A DNA stretch of 64,000 nt. Origin: Tritrichomonas musculus (Eukaryota > Parabasalia > Tritrichomonadida > Tritrichomonadidae). The notes beneath the pieces are model-generated. The model saw only the letters and a list, made by a program, of their open reading frames with translations. It had not been told where the DNA came from and did no database searches. Made by a program: the position numbers and the translations under genes. The stretch is taken from the NCBI GenBank assembly GCA_039105265.1, contig JAPFFF010000017.1, positions 2,232,001 through 2,296,000 of the forward strand, read 5' to 3'. This document shows positions 17,927-26,037 of this stretch, one piece after another; the first letter of the stretch is position 1; every line of letters begins with the position of its first letter.

Positions 17927-18403
17927 ATGAATGAAAACATTAATGAACTTAAAGTAATAAACGAAACCATTAATGAATCAAAAGTGTTTAAATCAGTTGA
18001 AGAGTTCAATTTGTTCTATCAAAAGAATATCGAGCAAATGAAATCACAAACGACTAACTATTTGAACAAGATTTATAAAATCATCACTAATGACGGTAAT
18101 GAATACAAAATCACTAAACGTAATTGTACAGACGGTAAACGATGTGGTGGCGACATTTATTTGAAGAAAGTTGGGAACACAATCACTAAAACACTTGAAA
18201 ACGACAACATCAAAGCTGATATATCACTAATGAAAGAATCATTAAATGAATTCACTGAACAAATCAATCAATTAAACAACAAAAATAAAATACTTGAAGA
18301 ACATATCAATAAGCTTTCAAATGTTGTTGACCAACAATCAAAAGTCATTAATGAATATGTATTAAATGTTGTTGCTCCTGACAACCACCGAATGATTAAG
18401 TGA
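17927..18403 (+). CDS. Coiled-coil protein (158 aa), function unknown
   Basis: It begins 36 bases after the 84-residue gene, with ATTATAAATG at the start. The N-terminus is helical, a short beta/basic central part follows (KIITNDGNEYKITKRNC, DGKRCGGDIYLKKVG), and then a heptad-rich coiled coil (ESLNEFTEQINQLNNKNKILEEHINKL). The central part, with Cys residues, may be a small nucleic-acid-binding fold; this is speculative. Its 3' end overlaps the convergent gene at 18362. Confidence 0.6.
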   Translation: MNENINELKVINETINESKVFKSVEEFNLFYQKNIEQMKSQTTNYLNKIYKIITNDGNEYKITKRNCTDGKRCGGDIYLKKVGNTITKTLENDNIKADISLMKESLNEFTEQINQLNNKNKILEEHINKLSNVVDQQSKVINEYVLNVVAPDNHRMIK

Positions 18404-18595
18404 ATCATGATGATTTAATGATTTAGTCGTTTTTGGTGGTGGTTCATGAAATACATTACCTTTTTCATTATAACATTTCACTGTCGGTGCTGAGTTTATT
18501 TTTGTTCTCTTCTTTTGCATCGTTAATTGTAATCTATCAAAATAGTTTTTGTGTTTATCATCATGAACGGTTCTCATTTGATTAATAGCAGACAT
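18362..18595 (-). CDS. Small basic protein (77 aa) with HEPPP motif
   Basis: A 77-residue frame convergent with the coiled-coil gene and divergent from 18610 at 14 bases. It is basic (QKKRTKINSAPTVK) and has NVFHEPPPKTTKS. A similar short proline motif (LHEPPVS) occurs in the 142-residue protein of element 2, a weak hint of relatedness. The function is unknown. Confidence 0.5.
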   Translation of the reverse strand: MSAINQMRTVHDDKHKNYFDRLQLTMQKKRTKINSAPTVKCYNEKGNVFHEPPPKTTKSLNHHDSLNHSVVVRSNNI

Positions 18596-18609
18596 TTAAT
18601 TGTTATTAA

Positions 18610-18837
18610 ATGAGTGAACTAACAGAATACAAGAAAGAAATACCAGAATTAAAACGTATCAAACGAGGATTGAAAGAAAAGTGTTATGATTACAAACAAT
18701 GTCTCAACAATATCAAATCAGGAATGTTAGGCTCTGATGGTCTTGCCGTTCGTGAGTCTCTTATCGAAGACATCAACAGCCTCAAAAATAAGGTTCATCA
18801 ACTTGAGAAAGAATTAAATGAATTGTCTAATAAATGA
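18610..18837 (+). CDS. Small coiled-coil protein (75 aa)
   Basis: A wholly helical, charged sequence (ELTEYKKEIPELKRIKRGLKE; LIEDINSLKNKVHQLEKELNEL) with a clear C-terminal heptad pattern. It starts at ATG after TGTTATTAA. Its end overlaps the convergent gene at 18827 by 11 bases. No family is recognised; it may be an assembly or oligomerisation factor. Confidence 0.5.
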   Translation: MSELTEYKKEIPELKRIKRGLKEKCYDYKQCLNNIKSGMLGSDGLAVRESLIEDINSLKNKVHQLEKELNELSNK

Positions 18838-19033
18838 GCTCTTCAAGTTCAGCAATTAATTCAGCAGGACCGTTGAATTTCTTTAGTTGTTCAATAAAGT
18901 GATTTATCTCTTTTAGTACTTCATCTATGATATCATCATTATCGTAGAGGTATTTTAAAGCGGGTCTCCATCCTTTTAGCTTTTTATTGATTCTATTAAT
19001 GAGAGTGCTTAATGTTTCGGCTTGGTTTGACAT
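18827..19033 (-). CDS. Small helical protein (68 aa)
   Basis: A charged, leucine-rich helical protein (LSTLINRINKKLKGWRPALKYLYDND; EVLKEINHFIEQLKKFNG). It is the last gene before an AT-rich spacer of 140 bases that contains one half of an 11-bp inverted repeat. The function is unknown. Confidence 0.5.
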   Translation of the reverse strand: MSNQAETLSTLINRINKKLKGWRPALKYLYDNDDIIDEVLKEINHFIEQLKKFNGPAELIAELEELIY

Positions 19034-19107
19034 TATAAATTGCTGATAAAAAAATAAAAAATTTTTGAAAGTTCTATTTTTCGTTATTTTCCGTTGTTGT
19101 TATTTTT

Positions 19108-19986
19108 GTGGCAACCGTTAACTTTAAACATCATCAGGGGGTACAAAAATAAAACATCATTAATGTTGACTCATTTAAGCTTGTTCATCATCTTTCTCTT
19201 CGGTGAAGTATGTTCGTTTGCGACCTAAATGAGGACGGTTGTTATACCAAAGCCAGTCATTAAATGTTGTTGAATATCTTGTATTCTCATGCTTGTAAAA
19301 CAATTTTTGTTTAGAGTTTTTATATTCAGTCAGTAGTTCACATCCTTCATCAGCAAAACGTTTCTTCACATAATTATGTGTATATCTAATGCATTGCGTC
19401 TTGTGTGCTCTATGACCTGCCTTCCATTTAGTTGGCTTTGTTTTGTATTCATTACCTTCAAACAAATAGAAAACATCAGCTGTTGCAGTGGTATATTTAG
19501 ATATCAATTCACAACCTTCAACCTTCATTGATTCTCTCAATTCGTCTTCTTTCTTTTGTCTCTCTTCTTCTTTTTTCTTTTCTTTATCTTCTTTTGTTAG
19601 AACTTTACCGTTCTTCTTCTCATAATTACTATCAATCGGATGCTTCTTGTAAGGGTCTTTATAGAAATCAATTATATGTGCATATCTCACACGTTCAGGG
19701 TTTGTTTTTCTGTTAAAGGATGCAAAACCATATAACAACATATTTTCAGGATATCTCAAACAAACACAATCATATTCATTAAAGAATTCATCATATTGTT
19801 CCTTCGTGGCTGTCATATGTAATAAATCCATTTTTTCACCATTTCCATCAATTCCAGATTTAAAGAGGTCTTTAATTGTTCCTGCAACTTGCTTCATTTC
19901 TCAGGAGATAAAAAACAGGAGAAAAAAAACAGAAGACTAAAAACAGGAGAATGTATAGATTATAATTTTAGATTTACGGTTGCCAC
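19108..19986. repeat. 11-bp inverted pair GTGGCAACCGT / ACGGTTGCCAC
   Basis: GTGGCAACCGT at 19108-19118 is the perfect reverse complement of ACGGTTGCCAC at 19976-19986. The pair brackets one gene and a short purine-rich leader with repeated CAGGAGA motifs (about 19910-19995). The right copy lies just where sequence like the middle of another polymerase gene begins. The two copies could be ends of a small inserted cassette of about 880 bp, or the outer copy could mark the terminus of element 1. No target duplication is evident. Confidence 0.45.
19175..19897 (-). CDS. Protein with two endonuclease-associated-type repeats (240 aa)
   Basis: The N-terminal 95 residues are globular (YDEFFNEYDCVCLRYPENMLLYGFASFN). 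A Lys/Glu-rich helix (KEDKEKKKEEERQKKEDEL) follows, then two copies of a roughly 50-residue unit: EGCELISKY...VFYLFEGNEYKTKPTKWKAGHRAHK and EGCELLTEY...LFYKHENTRYSTTFNDWLWYNNRPHLG. The pattern GCELL--EY, aromatic strand, Y-T, W and G-R resembles DNA-binding repeats that accompany homing endonucleases in giant viruses and phages. No nuclease motif is present here, so DNA binding is inferred. It is bracketed by the 11-bp inverted pair. Confidence 0.55.
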   Translation of the reverse strand: MKQVAGTIKDLFKSGIDGNGEKMDLLHMTATKEQYDEFFNEYDCVCLRYPENMLLYGFASFNRKTNPERVRYAHIIDFYKDPYKKHPIDSNYEKKNGKVLTKEDKEKKKEEERQKKEDELRESMKVEGCELISKYTTATADVFYLFEGNEYKTKPTKWKAGHRAHKTQCIRYTHNYVKKRFADEGCELLTEYKNSKQKLFYKHENTRYSTTFNDWLWYNNRPHLGRKRTYFTEEKDDEQA

Positions 19987-19988
19987 TT

Positions 19989-21443
19989 ATCAGGAGAATA
20001 TATAGCCCCCCAAATCCCCAACCATATACTACTCTCGACTGTATTGTTTTGATGAAAGGAGTAGAGAAATTTAATCGAGACTTGATAGAAGTGTTCAGAC
20101 AAACAAAAACAGATATGCTAGACGTCCATAATTTTATCTCTATCTCTTCGATTGGATATTATTATGCCTACAAATTTGGTTGCTTCGATGAGTGCTATCA
20201 GCTAAGTGGTAAGCCACAAAACTTTATCCAGAGATGTGTTTCTGGAGGAAGAACTATGACAGCCAACAATGAAAAGCAGTATGTAGAAGCGAGAATACAA
20301 GATTTCGATGCCGTCTCTTTATATCCGTCGGCCATGAGTATTATGTCTGGAGTGCCCAAAGGAATGCCAAAAATTATTCCTGAAGGAATATCTACTGAAG
20401 AATTATTACGTTATGACCAGTTCTTTGCTGAAAAAAATATTAAAAAACTAAGCTGTAAATCAGAGAGGCCATATAAATTTGGGCAGGTATTTAGCAGGAA
20501 CGACCAGGGCTCAAAAATATTTACCAACAATCCAACAGACCACTATTATATTGACAAGAGAGCTTTTATGGACCTGATGGAATTTTATACTTTTGACTAC
20601 GATTTTTATCGAGGATATTATTTTGATGAAGGATTTAATAGTAAAATTAATATATTCATCGAGAAATTGTTTAATCTCCGAAAGAAATATCAGGATGCAA
20701 AAAATCCTCTACAACAAACTATTAAACTCCTCTTGAATTCTATTTATGGAAAATCTATTCTCAAAGCCACCACGACAGAAACAAAATGCATACCAAAAGA
20801 TAAAGCCATTAAATATATCTGGAAAAATTATAATTATATCACAGAAATAATAGAGAATAAATCAATCGAAAATGTGTATGTCAAGAAAGTAAAACCAATA
20901 AATAATCACTTTAATCTACCACACTTTGGAGCAAGTGTGTTGTCCTGGAGTAAGCATTTGATGAATCGAGTGATAAGTTCAGCAGAGCAGAATGGGATTG
21001 AAATATACTACACAGACACGGACAGTATACATATCAAAGAAGAAGATGTAGCAAGGATAGGAGAAGTGTTCAAAAAGAGATATGGAAAGGAGTTAATAGG
21101 CAAAAAGATGACGCAGTTTCACTGTGATTTTGATTCGTTTGAAGGAGCTGTTGGGGCTGTTCATTCAAGAAAATTAATAGCTCTGGGAAAGAAATCATAT
21201 CTCGATATTTTGGTAGATGAGAAGGGGAATGAAGGCCTGCATATAAGACTGAAAGGAATTCCTAAACAATGTATTCTAAACAAAGCAAAGAGGATGAATA
21301 TATCAGTGGAGGAGTTATTTGAGAAATTATATTGTGGCGAGGAGGTAGTTTTCAATCTTCTTGATGGGGCTAATTGTTTCAAAAAAAATAGCTCATACCA
21401 ACAGATTAATTTACCAACATTTGAGAGAAGAATCAAATTTTAA
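19989..21443 (+). pseudogene. polB: B-family DNA polymerase, C-terminal part of a truncated gene
   Basis: The frame carries the polymerase core: motif A (DFDAVSLYPSAM), motif B (KLLLNSIYGKSIL) and motif C (YYTDTDSIHI), and ends with LDGANCFKKNSSYQQINLPTF. The exonuclease domain is absent: sequence resembling the pre-core region (MKGVEKFNRDLIEVFRQ, then SISSIGYYYA) begins only about 20 codons into the frame, with non-polymerase sequence before it. The gene therefore lacks its 5' half, probably separated by insertion of element 1. It closely resembles the polymerase relic at 40801-41346 (SWSKHLMNRV, SRKLIALGKKSYLDILVD), so elements 2 and 3 share a polymerase lineage distinct from element 1. Confidence 0.88.
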
Positions 21444-21475
21444 AGTATATATGAGGCTTTTTTTAGGGTGATTTT

Positions 21476-21767
21476 GAAAATGGGATCGAAAATGGGATCG
21501 AAAAAATGAAAATGGGATTGATTGAAAAAGACCCTATTTTAGCTGTTTTTTGACCTAAAAAGTGCTTAAATCAGCCTCTTTTCTAAAAACTCCTATCCCA
21601 TTTTTGATCCCATTTTTGATCCCATTTTTAAAAAAAGATATATAAATATAAATTTGTGTTTTCTTAAAAATAAATTATATAACTCTTCTATAGTTCGTAT
21701 ATATAATATGTTAGAAATTTTTGGGGGGATCAAAAATGGGATCAAAAATGGGATCAAAAATGGGATA
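21476..21767. repeat. Iterated GGGATCAAAAAT units in opposing orientation
   Basis: Three clusters of a 12-base unit (GGGATCAAAAAT or GGGATCGAAAAT) lie in the 368-base gap after the polymerase: 21476-21517 (forward, imperfect), 21592-21629 (reverse) and 21728-21767 (forward). The second and third form a perfect inverted repeat of about 37 bases with an AT-rich loop of about 100 bases. Iterons plus a large potential cruciform beside a polymerase gene resemble an origin or a regulatory hub; this is inference. Nothing else is seen in this gap apart from T-runs before the next start. Confidence 0.75.
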
Positions 21768-21798
21768 GCGTTTTTTTTTTTATTTTTTTAATTTTTTT

Positions 21799-21811
21799 AT
21801 CACGAAGCCAA
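21799..21811 (+). promoter_or_regulatory. Start-adjacent motif ATCACGAAGCCAA
   Basis: These 13 bases directly precede the ATG of the GIY-YIG-like gene. The same motif with one change (ATCACGAAGGCAA) directly precedes the ATG of the next gene on the opposite strand. TCAC resembles the TCA-pyrimidine transcription initiator of trichomonads. The motif may be a core promoter or leader shared by an element 2 regulon. Confidence 0.5.
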
Positions 21812-22576
21812 ATGTGTCAAGAAATGACATTACAAGAAGCCCTCCAAGAAATTCAAAAATTAAAAGCTGAAAATAAAGAACTTAAGGAACAGATTGCTGA
21901 CATCCAGGCTCAGAAAAGAATGCTCGAAGATGAATTTGAACAGAATGATGTGATGTTCTCTGAAATATATCATGAAAACCAATTCAATAAAAAGCGAGTC
22001 CAGGAGCTGGAACAATCCTTCAATACAGTAAATGATGAACTAAAAAGACTCAAGACCAAGTATGAAATCACATCTCTAGAACAATTTATGGAGCACTACG
22101 GGAAGATTATGAACAGGGGAGATATAAAAATTATCCAGGAAAAATACTTCGAAGAGACAGGAATAAAATATTCTGTACAGCAACTGAAAAGAGAGTTGGA
22201 GCAGCTAGGATTCCAAGTAAAATGGTTAGGAAATCGAGCAACCCATTATGTTTCCAAAAACGTTAAAGGCCATATATATATAGTCCAATTAGCAAAACAT
22301 AAAGATACAGAAATATATAAAGTGGGGAGGACATTTTGCATGAAACAAAGATTAAATACATATAAAAGATATGACGGAGGAGCTAATGAAATAACATCAT
22401 CCAAAGTAAATAATCAATTCAAAGCCGAAGTCAAACTACTTCAATTACTCAACGATGCTGTAGATAGAAATGAATTAATGAAAGATGATTATGGGGATGA
22501 ATATTTTGAAGGCCCCCTTGATGTAATCAAGAAATATTACGATGATGTAGTCAAAGAATTTAAAGACGAAGAGTAA
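21812..22576 (+). CDS. Coiled-coil protein with GIY-YIG-like (T5orf172/Mug113) domain
   Basis: 254 residues. The first 100 form a strong coiled coil (LQEIQKLKAENKELKEQIADI). The last 100 carry the pattern of the T5orf172/Mug113 branch of the GIY-YIG superfamily: GHIYIVQLAKHKDTEIYKVGRT, then RLNTYKRYDGG, and a late EYFEGPL carrying a candidate catalytic Glu. These domains are nucleases or DNA-binding relatives common in NCLDVs and phages. The middle (KIIQEKYFEETGIKYSVQQL) may be a winged-helix-like DNA-reading part. The start ATG is preceded by the 13-base motif described separately. Element 2 thus carries a different nuclease type from element 1. Confidence 0.8.
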   Translation: MCQEMTLQEALQEIQKLKAENKELKEQIADIQAQKRMLEDEFEQNDVMFSEIYHENQFNKKRVQELEQSFNTVNDELKRLKTKYEITSLEQFMEHYGKIMNRGDIKIIQEKYFEETGIKYSVQQLKRELEQLGFQVKWLGNRATHYVSKNVKGHIYIVQLAKHKDTEIYKVGRTFCMKQRLNTYKRYDGGANEITSSKVNNQFKAEVKLLQLLNDAVDRNELMKDDYGDEYFEGPLDVIKKYYDDVVKEFKDEE

Positions 22577-22607
22577 AAAAAATACCTCCATCTAATATTT
22601 TTTTACT

Positions 22608-22892
22608 TTATGCCTTCACTAATTCAGCCAATTTTTTCAGCTCCTCTAGCTCTTTTTTCTTTCGTAGCCTATACTCCTTCTGTTGTTGCCTTCTTGCCTC
22701 GAGCCTTTCCTCTGGTGTATTGTATTTGCTCTTTCTGCCTCGCTTTTGTTTTTCAGGGAGGGGTTCGGCTTGGGTTTCCTCTTCAGCTTTTTCTTCAGAG
22801 ATTATTTTTAAATTCTCTTCGGATTTACTTTTAGATAGTTTTTTTATAATATCAGTTTTATTGAATTGTGTGAGGTCTATTTGATTAGTCAT
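22608..22892 (-). CDS. Small AT-hook/bZIP-like protein
   Basis: The chosen start is ATG 22892 (MTNQIDLTQFN), giving 94 residues; a longer frame upstream lacks the motif context. An AT-hook-like KRGRKSKY is followed by a basic region and a leucine-containing helix (RLEARRQQQKEYRLRKKKELEELKKL), the arrangement of a small DNA-binding bZIP-like factor. It probably regulates or packages element DNA, but this rests on composition alone. It converges with the GIY-YIG-like gene across 31 bases. Confidence 0.65.
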   Translation of the reverse strand: MTNQIDLTQFNKTDIIKKLSKSKSEENLKIISEEKAEEETQAEPLPEKQKRGRKSKYNTPEERLEARRQQQKEYRLRKKKELEELKKLAELVKA

Positions 22893-22905
22893 TTGCCTTC
22901 GTGAT
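22893..22905 (-). promoter_or_regulatory. Start-adjacent motif ATCACGAAGGCAA (minus strand)
   Basis: Directly upstream of the ATG at 22892 on the minus strand, differing by one base from the motif before the gene at 21812. Its presence supports 22892 as the real start. It overlaps the 5' flank of the next minus-strand gene only slightly. Confidence 0.5.
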
Positions 22906-22923
22906 AAAATGTAAAATAAATTT

Positions 22924-23448
22924 CTAAACACACACATATTTCAAACACAGATGATATTTGTTAATTAGTTCGTTGTATTGTTTGTTATATACTTGCTTGA
23001 AGTCCATACAAACTTCTCCCTTATCATTTACTATTTTTATTGCTTCGATTCTGCGTATCGGATTAGCTTTCCCAGCACAGCATTTTATATCTTCATCCAC
23101 ATGCAATTCTACCATCTCAGCTTTGACAGAACATTTAATTATATCAATCAACGCCTCTACTGGAACAATGATACAATTTTTTGAAATAAGATTAGTTAGC
23201 AAAGCTTTATCTTGGTTCAATAAAATATTAGCAAAAGTCTCGAGAATAATATATTTTACATCTTTTACATCATCTTCTGGGCTGTCTTCTAGCTCCACAT
23301 TTCTTGTTATAACAATCTCTTCCTTCCCATCATCCCTTTTGTTTATGATGATATTGTTATTAATATTAGAAGTTGATTGAGCTGCGGCTTGTGGTTCTAA
23401 TGATAAATTAGCATTAACACCTGCATTATTTGCTCGTTTCTTAATCAT
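22924..23448 (-). CDS. Conserved Polinton protein, family Y
   Basis: 174 residues, the element 2 counterpart of 1387-1962. The N-terminus is low-complexity (Ala, Asn, Gln) and acidic (DSPEDDVKDV). The conserved part runs from about residue 85: PVEALIDIIKCSV, AEMVELHVDEDIKCCAG, RRIEAIKIV and YNKQYNELINKYHL. Clustered cysteines are kept in both elements. The function is unknown. It lies just after the small bZIP-like gene, and in both elements the family sits in a minus-strand run of small genes. Confidence 0.75.
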   Translation of the reverse strand: MIKKRANNAGVNANLSLEPQAAAQSTSNINNNIIINKRDDGKEEIVITRNVELEDSPEDDVKDVKYIILETFANILLNQDKALLTNLISKNCIIVPVEALIDIIKCSVKAEMVELHVDEDIKCCAGKANPIRRIEAIKIVNDKGEVCMDFKQVYNKQYNELINKYHLCLKYVCV

Positions 23449-23471
23449 TTCATTTCGAAAAAAAATTTTAT

Positions 23472-23900
23472 TTAATAGATTATGTTCTCTATTTTTACTT
23501 TATGCTGCGGGCCATATATGACATTCCCTTTATCTTTTTCATTAGCCTTCCCTTGTATCTCCCCTAATTTTTCAGGTTTCTTGAGGTAAGGAGGAAGGAT
23601 GGGTGCTTTAGGAGCCTTATCTTTTTTTAAATAATACCCTCCGTCTGTGATGCTGACAGGTGGTTCATGCAAGGGTTTCGTTCTATGTTGATTACTCTTC
23701 GGCGGCTTCACAGGCTTGCTTTCCATATATTTGATAGGCGGTCTATTGTAATATGGATTAAATGTGATAGCATAAGTATTATCATTAGAGAATATGCCAA
23801 AATGATTAAAACCTATGGTGTGTTCTGTTTTTGTTCCTTCGTTGAACATTTCTCCTTCTACTCCAATGATAGATGAACTAGGATTCCTATATTTATTCAT
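23472..23900 (-). CDS. Pro/Lys-rich protein (142 aa), function unknown
   Basis: The N-terminal 55 residues look like a small beta-rich unit (TIGFNHFGIFSNDNTYAITFN). The rest is rich in Pro and Lys (PPIKYMESKPVKPPK; KKDKAPKAPILPPYLKKPEK) and probably disordered. The gene is closely packed, 24 bases from its neighbours. Possibly a virion-associated peptide; no family is recognised. Confidence 0.55.
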   Translation of the reverse strand: MNKYRNPSSSIIGVEGEMFNEGTKTEHTIGFNHFGIFSNDNTYAITFNPYYNRPPIKYMESKPVKPPKSNQHRTKPLHEPPVSITDGGYYLKKDKAPKAPILPPYLKKPEKLGEIQGKANEKDKGNVIYGPQHKVKIENIIY

Positions 23901-23925
23901 TTCATTTCCAAAAAAATTATCCAGC

Positions 23926-24375
23926 TTACTCTAGGACGAGTGGTTGATGCTCCCCAATGTATATTTCCGGCGTGCTTAAATTGTATTTCTCTCGTAGCTG
24001 AATAATTAATTCTTTCGTTTGTTTTGAAGCATTTTCTATAGAATAATTATAGTAGCTATGCGCTTCATATACCTGTTCTTGATTTGAGCCGTTGATAAAG
24101 AACTCATTCATTTTATAATTTAATCGACGGCGAGAATTTGCATTGATAATTACATGCTCTATTTCATATTCTTTAATTTTGTCAGGATATATTCTCCAGG
24201 TCTTTTTTTCTGTCTTAAGTGATATATATATTACTTTGCCCAAAAATTTGTTGCGAGAAAGCTGGATGGGAAATTTATCACAGAGGATGGCAAAATTACA
24301 TTCCTTCCATTCTTCTGGATTTTCAGCGAGGGAGATAATATTGTTGATGTAATCGTAGACTCTTTGCTCTTGCAT
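23926..24375 (-). CDS. Conserved Polinton protein, family X
   Basis: The chosen start is ATG 24375 (MQEQRVYDYINNII), giving 149 residues; the longer frame to 24501 overlaps the MCP gene and adds an unsupported hydrophobic leader. The C-terminal half matches the partial protein at the window start (RRRL, EFFINGSNQEQ, YYNYSI, KELIIQLREKYN, VLE). Since the homologue at the left edge is truncated, this copy shows the whole family. The function is unknown; conservation across two elements suggests a core role. Confidence 0.75.
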   Translation of the reverse strand: MQEQRVYDYINNIISLAENPEEWKECNFAILCDKFPIQLSRNKFLGKVIYISLKTEKKTWRIYPDKIKEYEIEHVIINANSRRRLNYKMNEFFINGSNQEQVYEAHSYYNYSIENASKQTKELIIQLREKYNLSTPEIYIGEHQPLVLE

Positions 24376-24412
24376 TTGTGGTGGAGATAAAAAAAATTTT
24401 AAGAATGAATAT

Positions 24413-26011
24413 TTATTGTGGAGTAGTGAGGTCATAATTTCCAAGACGAACGAGAGGAGGCATACCATTAGGCTGAACCAAAATTGATATTGATGAATCA
24501 AATAAAAGACAAATTAGAGGTGGGGTTTGAACATCACTGGCATATGTATTTGCCCCAGTATTTTGTGATACAATAATTTCAAAATTAATAGGAGACAGAG
24601 ATGTGAGTCCCTGCTGATATGTGTTGTCTGTCTCTGTTGGCAGAGCAATGAAAAAGCTGGTCCTGTCATCAGGATAATTTCCAGTTGAGCGTCTGTATGG
24701 TTGATTATTTGTTAGTGAATCTACGACTTCTTTATTAAACCCGCTTTGTCCACCATTCATATTCATAGCGTTTTGGCAGTACTCTAAGAATTCTGGATAC
24801 TCATCTGTCGTTCCAAATGCTTTTGCAGGGATGTTTCCATAGCCTCCACAGTTTAATTGAAATAGCTTAAATTGTGGATTCTTGAAGTAGGTATGATGAG
24901 TGTGCTTTTCAGGGAATAAACAAAATATTGAGTCAACAAAGCGAGGAGTAATAGTACAGGTGGTTTTGCAATTTGGATTTTTTAGTCTATTTGTTGTAGT
25001 ATATACAGAAAGGGTTTGTGTAGGAAATGTTAATGGATGAGTTGGGTCAGCATATCTTTGAACGAGACTGGAATAAATATTATCTTCAATACCAAAGCAT
25101 GGTATGATAGATGAGCATTCAGTAGTTTCATAACTGTTTACTTGGAATGTTCTGGGGTTTGCTGTAAGTGTTGTTTTGTCTGATGATATGGCAGTATACA
25201 TTGTTATTGGTTCATTTATTGGAGTAAATTCATTCGTAATATTTGGTAAAGTATATTTTGATATTTCTTTATAGTTATTTTGCAAACATAGTTCTGGGCC
25301 CAAAGGACAGCATACCATTCCAGCACACGAGAAGAATAATCGAAGCTCTATCTTGCCTGCGAAGGCTGGGAGGTATTTAATATTAGAGAGTGGTAAGAAT
25401 CGTCTTAAATCTATCTTGAGATGAATTTTATATTTTTGTTCATACCATTTAATACCATTTCTCTCTTTCCAATCAACAATGAATCCTGTTCTACTTCCTG
25501 ACTTACCATTCCATATATCTTTATGTCTGGCCTTAGAATATACATCTGCTCTCTTTGTTGTTTCGTTGGCACAACAGGCTGTTAAAAATGATTCTTCACA
25601 ACCAAAATTCTGTGTATAGATAGTAATGCCATTAGCCACGATTTCATATTTTTCGACGGCATCTCTAGCATCTTTAAAGCCAAACCAAACTCTATTGAAT
25701 TGATAATTATCATCTGTATTTTCTATTTCTTTAACCTCTTGTCCAGCAGCTTCTTTAATACTGACTTCCATATCAGCTCTAATAAATCCATTATATATGT
25801 CTGCTGTATTGTTTGTGTTTGGAGATATAATAGCAGTGGTATATGAGCCTTGGGGGATTGAAGGAGATGGAGAATATGATGTCTGGGGACTTATAGTATA
25901 CTGTTTGTTGGTATCACTTAGGGCTATACAATTATCTACAATATCAAAATATGATGCTATTTGGGTACATACTTCAGCTGATGTTCTGAGTTCAATCTCT
26001 GGATTAATCAT
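24413..26011 (-). CDS. mcp: Major capsid protein, element 2 (double jelly-roll type)
   Basis: 532 residues. Features shared with the element 1 MCP include the FPEK-H, FKNPQFKLFQLNCGGYGN and QPNGMP segments, and the N-terminal YNGFIRADMEVSI, then EKYEIVANGITIYTQN, corresponding to FDRLEILHNNVNVGYQ. It lacks the proline-linked inserted domain of element 1 and so probably shows the minimal fold. It is the largest structural gene of the element, and it forms a minus-strand block with the genes that follow. The call rests on length, context and similarity between the two elements, not on a database match. Confidence 0.75.
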   Translation of the reverse strand: MINPEIELRTSAEVCTQIASYFDIVDNCIALSDTNKQYTISPQTSYSPSPSIPQGSYTTAIISPNTNNTADIYNGFIRADMEVSIKEAAGQEVKEIENTDDNYQFNRVWFGFKDARDAVEKYEIVANGITIYTQNFGCEESFLTACCANETTKRADVYSKARHKDIWNGKSGSRTGFIVDWKERNGIKWYEQKYKIHLKIDLRRFLPLSNIKYLPAFAGKIELRLFFSCAGMVCCPLGPELCLQNNYKEISKYTLPNITNEFTPINEPITMYTAISSDKTTLTANPRTFQVNSYETTECSSIIPCFGIEDNIYSSLVQRYADPTHPLTFPTQTLSVYTTTNRLKNPNCKTTCTITPRFVDSIFCLFPEKHTHHTYFKNPQFKLFQLNCGGYGNIPAKAFGTTDEYPEFLEYCQNAMNMNGGQSGFNKEVVDSLTNNQPYRRSTGNYPDDRTSFFIALPTETDNTYQQGLTSLSPINFEIIVSQNTGANTYASDVQTPPLICLLFDSSISILVQPNGMPPLVRLGNYDLTTPQ

Positions 26012-26037
26012 GGTGTTTTTATAAAAAAATAAAAACT

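Larger units (their letters stand above)
1..19986. mobile_element. Polinton/Maverick-type element 1 (left end outside window)
   Basis: This block carries the set of genes that defines Polintons: a protein-primed-type B-family DNA polymerase, an rve-type integrase, an A32-like packaging ATPase and a double-jelly-roll capsid protein. Small unknown genes lie on both strands at very tight spacing, and many start codons have an ATAAATG context. The left terminus lies outside the window. The right limit is placed at about 19986, where sequence resembling the middle of another polymerase begins and where an 11-bp motif is the reverse complement of 19108-19118. Neither a long terminal inverted repeat nor a 6-bp target duplication could be verified, so the right boundary is an inference. 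Confidence 0.8.

Noticed and set aside
21728-21767. CRISPR array
   Set aside because: Units are 12 bases with no spacers and occur in both orientations; the setting is eukaryotic.
24376-24501. Hydrophobic leader of the family X protein
   Set aside because: It overlaps the MCP coding region and is absent from the shared family pattern; ATG 24375 is a better start.
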